A stretch of 64,000 nucleotides of DNA from Hydractinia symbiolongicarpus (taxonomy: Eukaryota; Cnidaria; Hydrozoa; Anthoathecata; Hydractiniidae): the NCBI RefSeq assembly GCF_029227915.1, contig NC_079877.1, forward strand, positions 31,275,851 through 31,339,850, in the 5' to 3' direction. Positions within the stretch are counted from its first letter, which is position 1. The number at the start of each line of letters is the position of its first letter. Shown here piece by piece: positions 49,509 to 62,800 of this stretch. Position numbers and translations under genes: made by a program. The notes under the pieces are model-generated. The model saw nothing but the letters and a program-made list of their open reading frames with translations. It ran no database searches and was not told the origin of the DNA.

Positions 49509-52500
49509 GTTCCAGCAATCATGTCAATTTAAGAAGAATGTTATTCATTGGAGAACAATTGGCTCATTTTTCACATTTATAAGATGACAGTCCAGAATCA
49601 GTTGAATTAACTCCCTCAGTCAATCGTTTCACTGTTAAAAGCAATACAATTTAGTAATATGGGAAGAAAATCACTAAATACATGTTGGTACGAATATGTG
49701 ACGCAACCGTTGTAACTCAAACGGATTGACACCGTTAGAAAGTCAATGAAATCTAGTTTTTGAAACTGTCTCTATTTCTTCAGCGCGAACTAACGACTAG
49801 GATTCGTCCCACAGTAAAAAATGACTTATTTATCTTAATTTTTTAATAAAGCGCTACCACAGCACCCAGAGTAATCGCTGAGTTCCAGCAATCATGTCAA
49901 ATTAAGAAGAATGTTATTCCTTGGAGAACAATTGCCTCATTTTTCACATTTATAAGGTCACAGTCCAGAATCAGTTCAATTAACTCCCTCAGTGAATTGT
50001 TTCACTGTTAAAAGCAATACAACTTAGAAATATCGGAAGAAAATCACTAAATACATGTTGGTACAAATATGTGACGCAACCGTTGTAACTTTAAACGGAT
50101 TGACACCGTTAGAAAGTCAATGAAATGTAGTCTTCGAAACTGTCTCTATTTCTTCAGCGCGCGATAACGACTTGGATCCGTCCCACAGTAAAAAATGACT
50201 TATTTATCTTAATTTTTTAGTAAAGCGCTACCACAGAGCCCAGTGTAATCGCTGAGTTCCAGCAATCATGTCAAATTAAGAAGAATGTTATTCCTTGGAA
50301 AACAATTGGCTCATTTATCACATTTATAAGGTCACAGTCCAGAATCAGTTTAATTAATTCCCACAGTCAATCGTTTCACTGTTAAAAGCAATACAACTTA
50401 GTAATGTCGGAAAAAAATCACTAAATACATGTTGGTGCGAACATGTGACGCAACCGTTGCAACTCAAACGGATTGACACCGTTAGAAAGTCAATGAAATG
50501 CAGTTTTTGAAACTGTCTCCATTTTCTCAGCGCGAACTAACGACCAGGATTCATCCCACAGTAAAAAATGCCTTATTTATCTTAATTTTTTAATAAAGCG
50601 CTACCACAGCGCCTAGTGTAATCGCTGATTTTCAACAATCATGTCAAATTATGAAGAATGTTATTTCTTTTAGTCAAACTGGCTCATTTATCCCATTTAT
50701 AAGGACAAAGTCCAAAATCAGTTCAATTAAGTCCCACAGTTATTGTTTCACTGTTAAAAGCGATGCAACCTAGTAATATCCGAATACTATCGCTAAATAC
50801 ATGTTGGTACGAATATGTGACGCAACCGTTGTAACTCAAACGGATTTAAACCGCTAGAAAGTCAATGAAATGTAGTCTTTGAAATTGTTCCTAATTTTTC
50901 AGCGCGTGCTAAAGGCCATGATTGGTCCCACAGTAAGAAAAGACTTATTTGACTAAATTTTTAAATAAAGCGCTACCACAGAACCTAATGTAATCGCTGA
51001 GTTCCAGCAATCATGTCAATTTAAGAAGAATGTTATTCATTGGAGAACAATTGGCTCATTTTTCACATTTATAAGATGACAGTCCAGAATCAGTTGAATT
51101 AACTCCCTCAGTCAATCGTTTCACAGTTAAAAGCAATACAATTTAGTAATATGGGAAGAAAATCACTAAATACATGTTGGTACGAATGTGTGACGCAACC
51201 GTTGTAACTCAAACGGATTGACACCGTTAGAAAGTCAATGAAATCTAGTTTTTGAAACTGTCTCTATTTCTTCAGCGCGAACTAACGACTAGGATTTGTC
51301 CCACAGTAAAAAATGACTTATTTATCTTAATTTTTTAATAAAGCGCTACCACAGCACCCAGTGTAATCGCTGAGTTCCAGCAATCATGTCAAATTAAGAA
51401 GAATGTTATTCCTTGGAGAACAATTGCCTCATTTTTCACATTTATAAGGTCACAGTCCAGAATCAGTTCAATTAACTCCCTCAGTGAATTGTTTAACTGT
51501 TAAAAGCAATACAACTTAGAAATATCGGAAGAAAATCACTAAATACCTGTTGGTACGAATATGTGACGCAACCGTTGTAACTTTAAACGGATTGACACCG
51601 TTAGAAAGTCAATGAAATGTAGTCTTTGAAACTGTCTCTATTTCTTCAGCGCGCGATAACGACTTGGATCCGTCCCACAGTAAAAAATGACTTATTTATC
51701 TTAATTTTTTAGTAAAGCGCTACCACAGAGCCCAGTGTAATCGCTGAGTTCCAGCAATCATGTCAAATTAAGAAGAATGTTATTCCTTGGAAAACAATTG
51801 GCTCATTTATCACATTTATAAGGTCACAGTCCAGAATCAGTTTAATTAATTCCCACAGTCAATCGTTTCACTGTTAAAAGCAATACCACTTAGTAATGTC
51901 GGAAAAAAATCACTAAATACATGTTGGTGCGAACATGTGACGCAACCGTTGCAACTCAAACGGATTGACACCGTTAGAAAGTCAATGAAATGCAGTTTTT
52001 GAAACTGTCTCCATTTTCTCAGCGCGAACTAACGACCAGGATTCATCCCACAGTAAAAAATGCTTTATTTATCTTAATTTCTTAATAAAGCGCTACCACA
52101 GCGCCTAGTGTAATCGCTGATTTCCAACAATCATGTCAAATTATGAAGAATGTTATTTCTTTTAGTCAAACTGGCTCATTTATCCCATTTATAAGGACAA
52201 AGTCCAAAATCAGTTCAATTAAGTCCCACAGTTATTGTTTCACTGTTAAAAGCGATGCAACCTAGTAATATCCGAATACTATCGCTAAATACATGTTGGT
52301 ACGAATATGTGACGCAACCGTTGTAACTCAAACGGATTTAAACCGCTAGAAAGTCAATGAAATGTAGTCTTTGAAACTGTTCCTAATTTTTCAGCGCGTG
52401 CTAAAGGCCATGATTGGTCCCACAGTAAGAAAAGACTTATTTGACTAAATTTTTAAATAAAGCGCTACCACAGAACCTAATGTAATCGCTGAGTTCCAGC

Positions 52501-53230
52501 AATCATGTCAATTTAAGAAGAATGTTATTCATTGGAGAACAATTGGCTCATTTTTCACATTTATAAGATGACAGTCCAGAATCAGTTGAATTAACTCCCT
52601 CAGTCAATCGTTTCACAGTTAAAAGCAATACAATTTAGTAATATGGGAAGAAAATCACTAAATACATGTTGGTACGAATATGTGACGCAACCGTTCTAAC
52701 TCAAACGGATTGACACCGTTAGAAAGTCAATGAAATCTAGTTTTTGAAACTGTCTCTATTTCTTCAGCGCGAACTAACGACTAGGATTCGTCCCACAGTA
52801 AAAAATGACTTATTTATCTTAATTTTTTAATAAAGCGCTACCACAGCACCCAGTGTAATCGCTGAGTTCCAGCAATCATGTCAAATTAAGAAGAATGTTA
52901 TTCCTTGGAGAACAATTGCCTCATTTTTCACATTTATAAGGTCACAGTCCAGAATCAGTTCAATTAACTCCCTCAGTGAATTGTTTCACTGTTAAAAGCA
53001 ATACAACTTAGAAATATCGGAAGAAAATCACTAAATACATGTTGGTACGAATATGTGACGCAACCGTTGTAACTTTAAACGGATTGACACCGTTAGAAAG
53101 TCAATGAAATGTAGTCTTTGAAACTGTCTCTATTTCTTCAGCGCGCGATAACGACTTGGATCCGTCCCACAGTAAAAAATGACTTATTTATCTTAATTTT
53201 TTAGTAAAGCGCTACCACAGAGCCCAGTGT
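49509..53230 (+). repeat. 4-monomer higher-order repeat, period 1492 bp, ~2.5 copies
   Basis: The marker GTTCCAGCAATCATGTCAAT followed by GTTATTCATTGG occurs at 49509, 51001 and 52493, each 1492 bases apart. Each unit carries AGTAATATGGGAAG, GAAATCTAGTTT, GTAACTTTAAACGG, GACTTGGATCC, GACCAGGATTCATCCC and AGGCCATGATTGG in order. The third unit switches at about 53235, where AGCCCAGTGTAATCGCTG joins ATTTCCAACAATC and skips about one monomer. Confidence 0.9.
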
Positions 53231-55756
53231 AATCGCTGATTTCCAACAATCATGTCAAATTATGAAGAATGTTATTTCTTTTAGTCAAACTGGCTCATTT
53301 ATCCCATTTATAAGGACAAAGTCCAAAATCAGTTCAATTAAGTCCCACAGTTATTGTTTCACTGTTAAAAGCGATGCAACCTAGTAATATCCGAATACTA
53401 TCGCTAAATACATGTTGGTACGAATATGTGACGCAACCGTTGTAACTCAAACGGATTTAAACCGCTAGAAAGTCAATGAAATGTAGTCTTTGAAACTGTT
53501 CCTAATTTTTCAGCGCGTGCTAAAGGCCATGATTGGTCCCACAGTAAGAAAAGACTTATTTGACTAAATTTTTAAATAAAGCGCTACCACAGAACCTAAT
53601 GTAATCGCTGAATTCCAGCAATCATGTCAAATTAAGAAGAATGTCATTCCTTGGACACCAATTGCCTCATTTATCACATTAATAAGGTCACAGTCCAGAA
53701 TCAGTTCAATTAACTCCCTCAGTAAATCGTTTCAATGTTAAAAGCAATACAACTTAGTAATATCGGAAGAAAATCACTAAATACATGTTGGTACGAATAT
53801 GTGACGCAACCGTTGTAACTCAAACGGATTGACACCGTTAGAAAATCAATGAAATGTAGTTTTTGAAACTGTGTCTATTTCTTCAGCGCGACCTAACGGC
53901 TAGGATTGGTCCCACAGTAAAAAATGACTTATTTATCTTAATTTTTTAATAAAGCGCTACCACAGCGCCCAGTGTAATCGCTGAGTTCCAGCAATCATTT
54001 TAAATTGAGAAAAATGTTATTCCTTGGAGACCAATTGGCTCATTTATGACATTTATAATGTCACAGTCCAGAATCAGTTCAATTCCCACAGTCAATCGTT
54101 TCACTGTTAAAAGCAATACAACTTAGTAATATCGGAAGAAAATCACTAAATACATGTTGGTACGAATATGTGACGCAACCGTTGTAACTCAAACGCATTG
54201 ACACCGTTAGAAAGTGAATGAAATGTAGTTTTTGAAACTGTCGCTCTTTCTTCAGCGCGCGGAAACAACTAGGATTGGTCCCACAGTAAAAAATGGCTTA
54301 TTTACCTAAGTTTTTAAATGAAGCGCTATCACAGCGCCCAGTGTAATCGCTGAATTCCGGCAATCATGTCAAATTAGGAAGAATGTTATTCCTTGGAGAC
54401 CAATTGCCTCATTCATCACATTTATAAGATCACAGCCCAAAGTTAGTTCAATTAAGTTGCACAGTCAATCGTTTCACTGTTAAAAGCGATGCAACCTAGT
54501 AATATCCGAATACTATCGCTAAATACATGTTGGTACGAATATGTGACGCAACCGTTGTAACTCAAACGGATTAACGCCGGTAGAAAGTCAATGAAATGTA
54601 GTCTTTGGAACTGTTCCTCTTTGTTCAGCGCGTGCTAACGGCCAGGATTGGTCCCACAGTAAGAAAAGTCTTATTTATCTAAATTTTTAAATAAAGCGCT
54701 ACCACAGAGCCTAATGTAGTCGCAGAATTCCAGCAATCATGTCAAATTAAGAAGAATGTTATTCCTTGGAGACCAATTGGCTCATTTATCACATTTATAA
54801 GGTCACATTCCAGAATCCGATCAATTAATTCCCACAGTTAATCGTTTCACTGTTGAAAGCAATACAACTTAGTAATATCGGAAAAAAATCACTAAATACA
54901 TGTTGATACGAATATGTGACGCAACCGTTGTAACTCAAACGGTTTGACACGGTTAGAAAATCAATGAAATGTAGTGTTCGAAACTGTCTCTATTTCTTCA
55001 GCGCGAACTAACGACTAGGATTCGTCCCACAGTAAAAAATGACTTATTTATCTTATTTTCTTAATAAAGCGCTATCACAGCGCCCAGTGTAATCGCTGAG
55101 TTCCATCAATCATGTCAAATTAAGAAGAATGTTATTCCTTGGAGAAGAATTGGCTCATTTATCACATTTATAAGGTCACAGTCTAGAATCAGTTTAATTA
55201 ATTCCCACAGTCAATCGTTTCACTGGTAAAAGCAACACAACTTAGTAATGTCGGAAGAAAGTCACTAAATACATGTTGGTGCGAATATGTGACGCAACCG
55301 TTGCAACTCAAACGGATTGACACCGTTAGAAAGTCAATGAAATGTAGTTTTGGAAACTGTCTCTATTTCTTCAGCGCGAACTAACGACTAGGATTCGTCT
55401 CACAGTAAAAAATGACCTATTTATCTTAATTCTTTAATAAAGCGCTACCACAGCGACCAGTGTAATCGCTGAGTTCCAGCAATCATGTCAATTTAAGAAG
55501 AATGTTATTCCTTGGAGAACAATTGGCTCATTTTTCACATTTATAAGATGACAGTCCAGAATCAGTTGAATTAACTCCCTCAGTCAATCGTTTCACTGTT
55601 AAAAGCAATACAACTTAGTAATATCGGAAGAAAATCACTAAATACATGTTAGTACGAATATGTGACGCAACCGTTGTAGCTCAAACGCATTGACACCGTT
55701 AGAAAGTCAATGAAATGTAGTTTTTGAAACTGTCGATCTTTCTTCAGCGCGCGGAA
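51582..55756 (+). repeat. 8244 bp higher-order period, first copy (part matched in window)
   Basis: This stretch matches 59825-64000 at a constant offset of 8244 bases, about 22 monomers plus a ~60 bp partial duplication. Rare variants shared include CAATACCACTTAG (51881/60125), CATCCCACAG with ATGCTTTATT, the 53235 recombinant joint, and CGCGCGGAAACAAC. I noticed only isolated substitutions: 53873, 54951 and 54979. Confidence 0.93.
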
Positions 55757-57514
55757 ACAACTAGGATTGGTCCCACAGTAAAAAATGACTTATTTACCTA
55801 AGTTTTTAAATGAAGCGCTACGACAGCGCCCAGTGTAATCGCTGAATTCCGGCAATCATGTCAAATAAGGAAGAATGTTATTCCTTCAAAACCAATTGCC
55901 TCATTCATCACATTTATAAGGTCACAGCCCAAAGTTAGTTCAATTAAGTTGCACAGTCAATCGTTTCACTGTTAAAAGCGATATGACTTAGTAATATCGG
56001 AAAGATATCACTAAATACATGTTGGTACGAATATGTGACGTAACCGTTGTAACTCAAACAGATTTATACTGCTAGAAAGTCAATGAAATGTAGTCTCTGA
56101 AACTGTTCCTATTTACTCAGCGCGTGCTAACGGCCAGGATTGGTCCCACAGCAAAGAAAGACTTATTTATCTAAACTTTTAAATAAAGCGCTACCACAGA
56201 GCCTACTGAACTCGCTGAATTCCAGCAATCGTGTCGAATTAAGAAGAATGTTATTCCTTGGAGTCCAATTGGCTCATTTACCGCATTTATGAGGTCACAG
56301 TCCAGAATCAATTCAATTAAATCCCACAGTCAATCGCTCCACTGTTAAAAGCAATTCAACTTAGTAATATCGGAAAAAATCACTAAATACATGTTGGTAC
56401 GAATATGTGACGCAACCGTTGTAACTCAAACGGATTGACACAGTTAGAAAATCAATGAAATGTAGTTCTTGAAACTCTCTCTCTTTCTTCAGCGCGAACT
56501 AACGGCTAGGATTGGTCCGACAGTTAAAAATGACTTATTTATCTTAATTTCTTAATAAAGCGCTACAACAGCGCCCAGTGTAACAGCTGAGTTCCAGCCA
56601 TCATGTCAAATTAAGAAGAATGTTACTTCTTGTAGTCAAACTGCCTCATTTATCACATATAAAAGGTCAAAGTCCAAAATCAGTTCAAATAAGTCCCACA
56701 GTCAAACGTTTCACTGTTAAAAGCGATGCAACCTAGTAATATCCGAATACTATCGCTAAATACATGTTGGTACGAATATGTGACGCAACCGTTGTAACTC
56801 AAACGGATTAACGCCGGTAGAAAGTCAATGAAATGTAGTCTTTGGAACTGTTCCTCTTTGTTCAGCGCGTGCTAACGGCCAGGATTGGTCCCACAGTAAA
56901 AAATGACTTATTTATCTTAATTTTTTAATAAAGCGCTATCACAGCGCCCAGTGTAATCGCTGAGTTCCATCAATCATGTCAAATTAAGAAGAATGCTATT
57001 CCTTGGAGAACAATTGGCTCATTTATCACATTTATAAGGTCACAGTCTAGAATCAGTTTAATTAATTCCCACAGTCAATCGTTTCACTGGTAAAAGCAAC
57101 ACAACTTAGTAATGTCGGAAGAAAGTCACTAAATACATGTTGGTGCGAATATGTGACGCAAACGTTGCAACTCAAACGGATTGACACCGTTAGAAAGTCA
57201 ATGAAATGTAGTTTTGGAAACTGTCTCTATTTCTTCAGCGCGAACTAACGACTAGGATTCGTCTCACAGTAAAAAATGACTTATTTATCTTAATTCTTTA
57301 ATAAAGCGCTACCACAGCGACCAGTGTAATCGCTGAGTTCCAGCAATCATGTCAATTTAAGAAGAATGTTATTCCTTGGAGAAAAATTGGCTCATTTTTC
57401 ACATTTATAAGATGACAGTCCAGAATCAGTTGAATTAACTCCCTCAGTCAATCGTTTCACTGTTAAAAGCAATACAACTTAGTAATATCGGAAGAAAATC
57501 AATAAATACATGTT
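55060..57514 (+). repeat. Higher-order repeat, period 1864 bp (5 monomers)
   Basis: Bases about 55060-55650 match about 56924-57514 at an offset of 1864. Shared rare markers are GCTATCACAGCGCCC (55071/56935), GTTCCATCAATC, CACAGTCTAGAATC, GTAAAAGCAACACAAC and GATTCGTCTCACAG (about 55392/57256). The monomers between include the CCCAAAGTTAGTTCA subfamily (55928). Confidence 0.85.
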
Positions 57515-59824
57515 GGTACGAATATGTGACGCAACCGTTGTAACTCAAACGGATTAACGCCGGTAGAAAGTCAATGAAATGTAGTGTTTGGAACTGTTCC
57601 TCTTTGTTCAGCGCGTGCTAACAGCTAGGATTGGTCCCACAGTAAGGAAAGTCTTATTTATCTAAATTTTTTAACAAAGCGCTACCACAGAGCCTAATGT
57701 AGTCGCAGAATTCCAGCAATCATGTCAAATTAAGAAGAATGTTATTCCTTGGAGACCAATTGGCTCATTTATGACATTTACAAGGTCACATTTCAGAATC
57801 CGATCAATTAATTCCCACAGTTAATCGTTTCACTGTTAAAAGCAATACAATTTAGTAATATGGGAAGAAAATCACAAAATACATGTTGGTACGAATATGT
57901 GACGCAACTATTGTAACTCAAACGGATTGACACCGTTAGAAAGTCAATGAAATCTAGTTTTTGAAACTGTCTCTATTTCTTCAGCGCGAACTAACGACTA
58001 GGATTCGTCCCACAGGAAAAAATGACTTATTTATCTTAATTTTTTAATAAAGCGCTACCACAGCGGCCAAAAAAAAATCTTAATTTTTTAACAAAGCGCT
58101 ACCACAGAGCCTAATGTAATCGCTGAGTTCCAGCAATCATGTCAAATTAAGAAGAATGTTATTCCTTGGAGAACAATTGGATCATTTTTCACATTTTTAA
58201 GGTCACAGTCCAGAATCAGTTCAATTAACTCCCTCAGTCAATCTTTCACTGTTAAAAGCAATACAACTTAGTAATATCGGAATAAAAACACTAACTACAT
58301 GTTGGTACGAATATGTGACGCAACCGTTGTAACTTAAACGGATTGACACCGTTAGAAAGTCAATGAAATGTAGTTTTTGAAACTGTCTCTATTTCTTCAG
58401 CGCGAACTAACGGCTAGGATTGGTCCCACAGTAAAAAATGACTTATTTATCTTAATTTTTTAACAAAGCGCTACCACAGAGCCTAATGTAATCGCTGTAT
58501 TCCAGCAATCATGTCAAATTAAGAAGAATGTTATTCCTTGAAGACCAATTGGCTCATTTATCACATTTATAAGGTCACAGTCCAGAATCAGTTTAATTAA
58601 TTCCCACAGTCAATCGTTTCACTGTTAAAAGCAATACAACTTAGTAATGTCGGAAAAAAATCACTAAATACATGTTGGTGCGAATATGTGACGCAACCGT
58701 TGCAACTCAAACGGATTGACACCGTTAGAAAGTCAATGAAATGTAGCTTTTGAAACTGTCTCTATTTCTTCAGCGCGAAATAACGACTAGGATTCGTCCC
58801 ACAGTTAAAAATGACTTATTTATCTTGATTTTTTAATAAAGCACTACCACAGAGCCCTGTGTAATCGCTGAGTTCCAGCAATCATGTCAAATTAAGAAGA
58901 AAGTTATTCCTTGGAGAACAATTGGCTCATTTATCACATTTATAAGGTCAAAGTCGAAAATCAGATCAGTTAAGTCCCACAGTCAAACGTTTCACTGCTA
59001 AAAGCGATTCAACCTAGTAATATCCGAATACTATCGCTAAATTCATCTGGGGACGAATATTTGACGCAACCGTTGGAACTCAAACGGATTGATACCGTTA
59101 GAAAGTCAATGAAATGTAGTTTTTGAAACAGTCGCTATTTCTTCAGCGCGCAAAAACGGCTATGATTGTTCCCACAGTAAAAAATTACTTATTTACATAA
59201 ATTTTTAAATGAAGCGCTACCACAGCGCCCGGTGCAATCGCTGAGTTGCAGCCATCATGTCAAATTAAGAAGAATTTTATTTCTTGTAGTCAAACTGGCT
59301 CATTTATCACATTAATAAGGTCAAAGTCCAAAATCAGTTCAATTAAGTCCCATAGTCAAGCGTTTCACTGTTAAAAGCGATGCAACCTAGTAATATCCTA
59401 ATACTATCGCTAAATACATGTTGGTATGAATATGTGACGCAACCGTTGTAACTCAAACAGATTTATACCGCTAGAAAGTCAATGAAATGTAGTTTTTGAA
59501 ACTGTCTCTATTTCTTCAGCGCGAACTAACGGCTAGGATTGGTCCTACAATAAAAAATGACTTATTTATCTTAATTTTTTAACAAAGCACTACCACAGGG
59601 CCTAGTGTACTCGCTGATTTCCAGCAATCATGTCAAATTAAGAAGAATGTTATTCCTTGGGGAAAAATTGCCTCATTTATCACATTAATAAGGTCACATT
59701 CCAGAATCAGTTCAATTAATTCCCACAGCCAATCGTTTCACTGTTAAAAGCAGTACAACTTAGTGATATTGGAAGAAAATAACTAAATACATGTTGGTAC
59801 GAATATGTGACGCAACCGTTGTAA
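57515..59824 (+). repeat. Heterogeneous satellite monomers before the second 8244 bp copy
   Basis: About six monomers with many private variants (for example AAATTCATCTGGGGACG near 59040, TATGATTGTTCCC near 59162, AGCACTACCACAGGG near 59587). This is among the more divergent stretches of the right array. No gene is visible. Confidence 0.7.
58020..58116 (+). repeat. Partial monomer re-duplication with A9 joint
   Basis: The segment ATCTTAATTTTTTAA(T/C)AAAGCGCTACCACAG occurs twice in a row, separated by CGGCC and a run of nine A. It adds about 60 bases to the monomer. The join at the A-run looks like replication slippage or end joining rather than homologous exchange. Confidence 0.85.
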
Positions 59825-62800
59825 CTTTAAACGGATTGACACCGTTAGAAAGTCAATGAAATGTAGTCTTTGAAACTGTCTCTATTTCTTCAGCGCGCGA
59901 TAACGACTTGGATCCGTCCCACAGTAAAAAATGACTTATTTATCTTAATTTTTTAGTAAAGCGCTACCACAGAGCCCAGTGTAATCGCTGAGTTCCAGCA
60001 ATCATGTCAAATTAAGAAGAATGTTATTCCTTGGAAAACAATTGGCTCATTTATCACATTTATAAGGTCACAGTCCAGAATCAGTTTAATTAATTCCCAC
60101 AGTCAATCGTTTCACTGTTAAAAGCAATACCACTTAGTAATGTCGGAAAAAAATCACTAAATACATGTTGGTGCGAACATGTGACGCAACCGTTGCAACT
60201 CAAACGGATTGACACCGTTAGAAAGTCAATGAAATGCAGTTTTTGAAACTGTCTCCATTTTCTCAGCGCGAACTAACGACCAGGATTCATCCCACAGTAA
60301 AAAATGCTTTATTTATCTTAATTTCTTAATAAAGCGCTACCACAGCGCCTAGTGTAATCGCTGATTTCCAACAATCATGTCAAATTATGAAGAATGTTAT
60401 TTCTTTTAGTCAAACTGGCTCATTTATCCCATTTATAAGGACAAAGTCCAAAATCAGTTCAATTAAGTCCCACAGTTATTGTTTCACTGTTAAAAGCGAT
60501 GCAACCTAGTAATATCCGAATACTATCGCTAAATACATGTTGGTACGAATATGTGACGCAACCGTTGTAACTCAAACGGATTTAAACCGCTAGAAAGTCA
60601 ATGAAATGTAGTCTTTGAAACTGTTCCTAATTTTTCAGCGCGTGCTAAAGGCCATGATTGGTCCCACAGTAAGAAAAGACTTATTTGACTAAATTTTTAA
60701 ATAAAGCGCTACCACAGAACCTAATGTAATCGCTGAGTTCCAGCAATCATGTCAATTTAAGAAGAATGTTATTCATTGGAGAACAATTGGCTCATTTTTC
60801 ACATTTATAAGATGACAGTCCAGAATCAGTTGAATTAACTCCCTCAGTCAATCGTTTCACAGTTAAAAGCAATACAATTTAGTAATATGGGAAGAAAATC
60901 ACTAAATACATGTTGGTACGAATATGTGACGCAACCGTTCTAACTCAAACGGATTGACACCGTTAGAAAGTCAATGAAATCTAGTTTTTGAAACTGTCTC
61001 TATTTCTTCAGCGCGAACTAACGACTAGGATTCGTCCCACAGTAAAAAATGACTTATTTATCTTAATTTTTTAATAAAGCGCTACCACAGCACCCAGTGT
61101 AATCGCTGAGTTCCAGCAATCATGTCAAATTAAGAAGAATGTTATTCCTTGGAGAACAATTGCCTCATTTTTCACATTTATAAGGTCACAGTCCAGAATC
61201 AGTTCAATTAACTCCCTCAGTGAATTGTTTCACTGTTAAAAGCAATACAACTTAGAAATATCGGAAGAAAATCACTAAATACATGTTGGTACGAATATGT
61301 GACGCAACCGTTGTAACTTTAAACGGATTGACACCGTTAGAAAGTCAATGAAATGTAGTCTTTGAAACTGTCTCTATTTCTTCAGCGCGCGATAACGACT
61401 TGGATCCGTCCCACAGTAAAAAATGACTTATTTATCTTAATTTTTTAGTAAAGCGCTACCACAGAGCCCAGTGTAATCGCTGATTTCCAACAATCATGTC
61501 AAATTATGAAGAATGTTATTTCTTTTAGTCAAACTGGCTCATTTATCCCATTTATAAGGACAAAGTCCAAAATCAGTTCAATTAAGTCCCACAGTTATTG
61601 TTTCACTGTTAAAAGCGATGCAACCTAGTAATATCCGAATACTATCGCTAAATACATGTTGGTACGAATATGTGACGCAACCGTTGTAACTCAAACGGAT
61701 TTAAACCGCTAGAAAGTCAATGAAATGTAGTCTTTGAAACTGTTCCTAATTTTTCAGCGCGTGCTAAAGGCCATGATTGGTCCCACAGTAAGAAAAGACT
61801 TATTTGACTAAATTTTTAAATAAAGCGCTACCACAGAACCTAATGTAATCGCTGAATTCCAGCAATCATGTCAAATTAAGAAGAATGTCATTCCTTGGAC
61901 ACCAATTGCCTCATTTATCACATTAATAAGGTCACAGTCCAGAATCAGTTCAATTAACTCCCTCAGTAAATCGTTTCAATGTTAAAAGCAATACAACTTA
62001 GTAATATCGGAAGAAAATCACTAAATACATGTTGGTACGAATATGTGACGCAACCGTTGTAACTCAAACGGATTGACACCGTTAGAAAATCAATGAAATG
62101 TAGTTTTTGAAACTGTCTCTATTTCTTCAGCGCGACCTAACGGCTAGGATTGGTCCCACAGTAAAAAATGACTTATTTATCTTAATTTTTTAATAAAGCG
62201 CTACCACAGCGCCCAGTGTAATCGCTGAGTTCCAGCAATCATTTTAAATTGAGAAAAATGTTATTCCTTGGAGACCAATTGGCTCATTTATGACATTTAT
62301 AATGTCACAGTCCAGAATCAGTTCAATTCCCACAGTCAATCGTTTCACTGTTAAAAGCAATACAACTTAGTAATATCGGAAGAAAATCACTAAATACATG
62401 TTGGTACGAATATGTGACGCAACCGTTGTAACTCAAACGCATTGACACCGTTAGAAAGTGAATGAAATGTAGTTTTTGAAACTGTCGCTCTTTCTTCAGC
62501 GCGCGGAAACAACTAGGATTGGTCCCACAGTAAAAAATGGCTTATTTACCTAAGTTTTTAAATGAAGCGCTATCACAGCGCCCAGTGTAATCGCTGAATT
62601 CCGGCAATCATGTCAAATTAGGAAGAATGTTATTCCTTGGAGACCAATTGCCTCATTCATCACATTTATAAGATCACAGCCCAAAGTTAGTTCAATTAAG
62701 TTGCACAGTCAATCGTTTCACTGTTAAAAGCGATGCAACCTAGTAATATCCGAATACTATCGCTAAATACATGTTGGTACGAATATGTGACGCAACCGTT

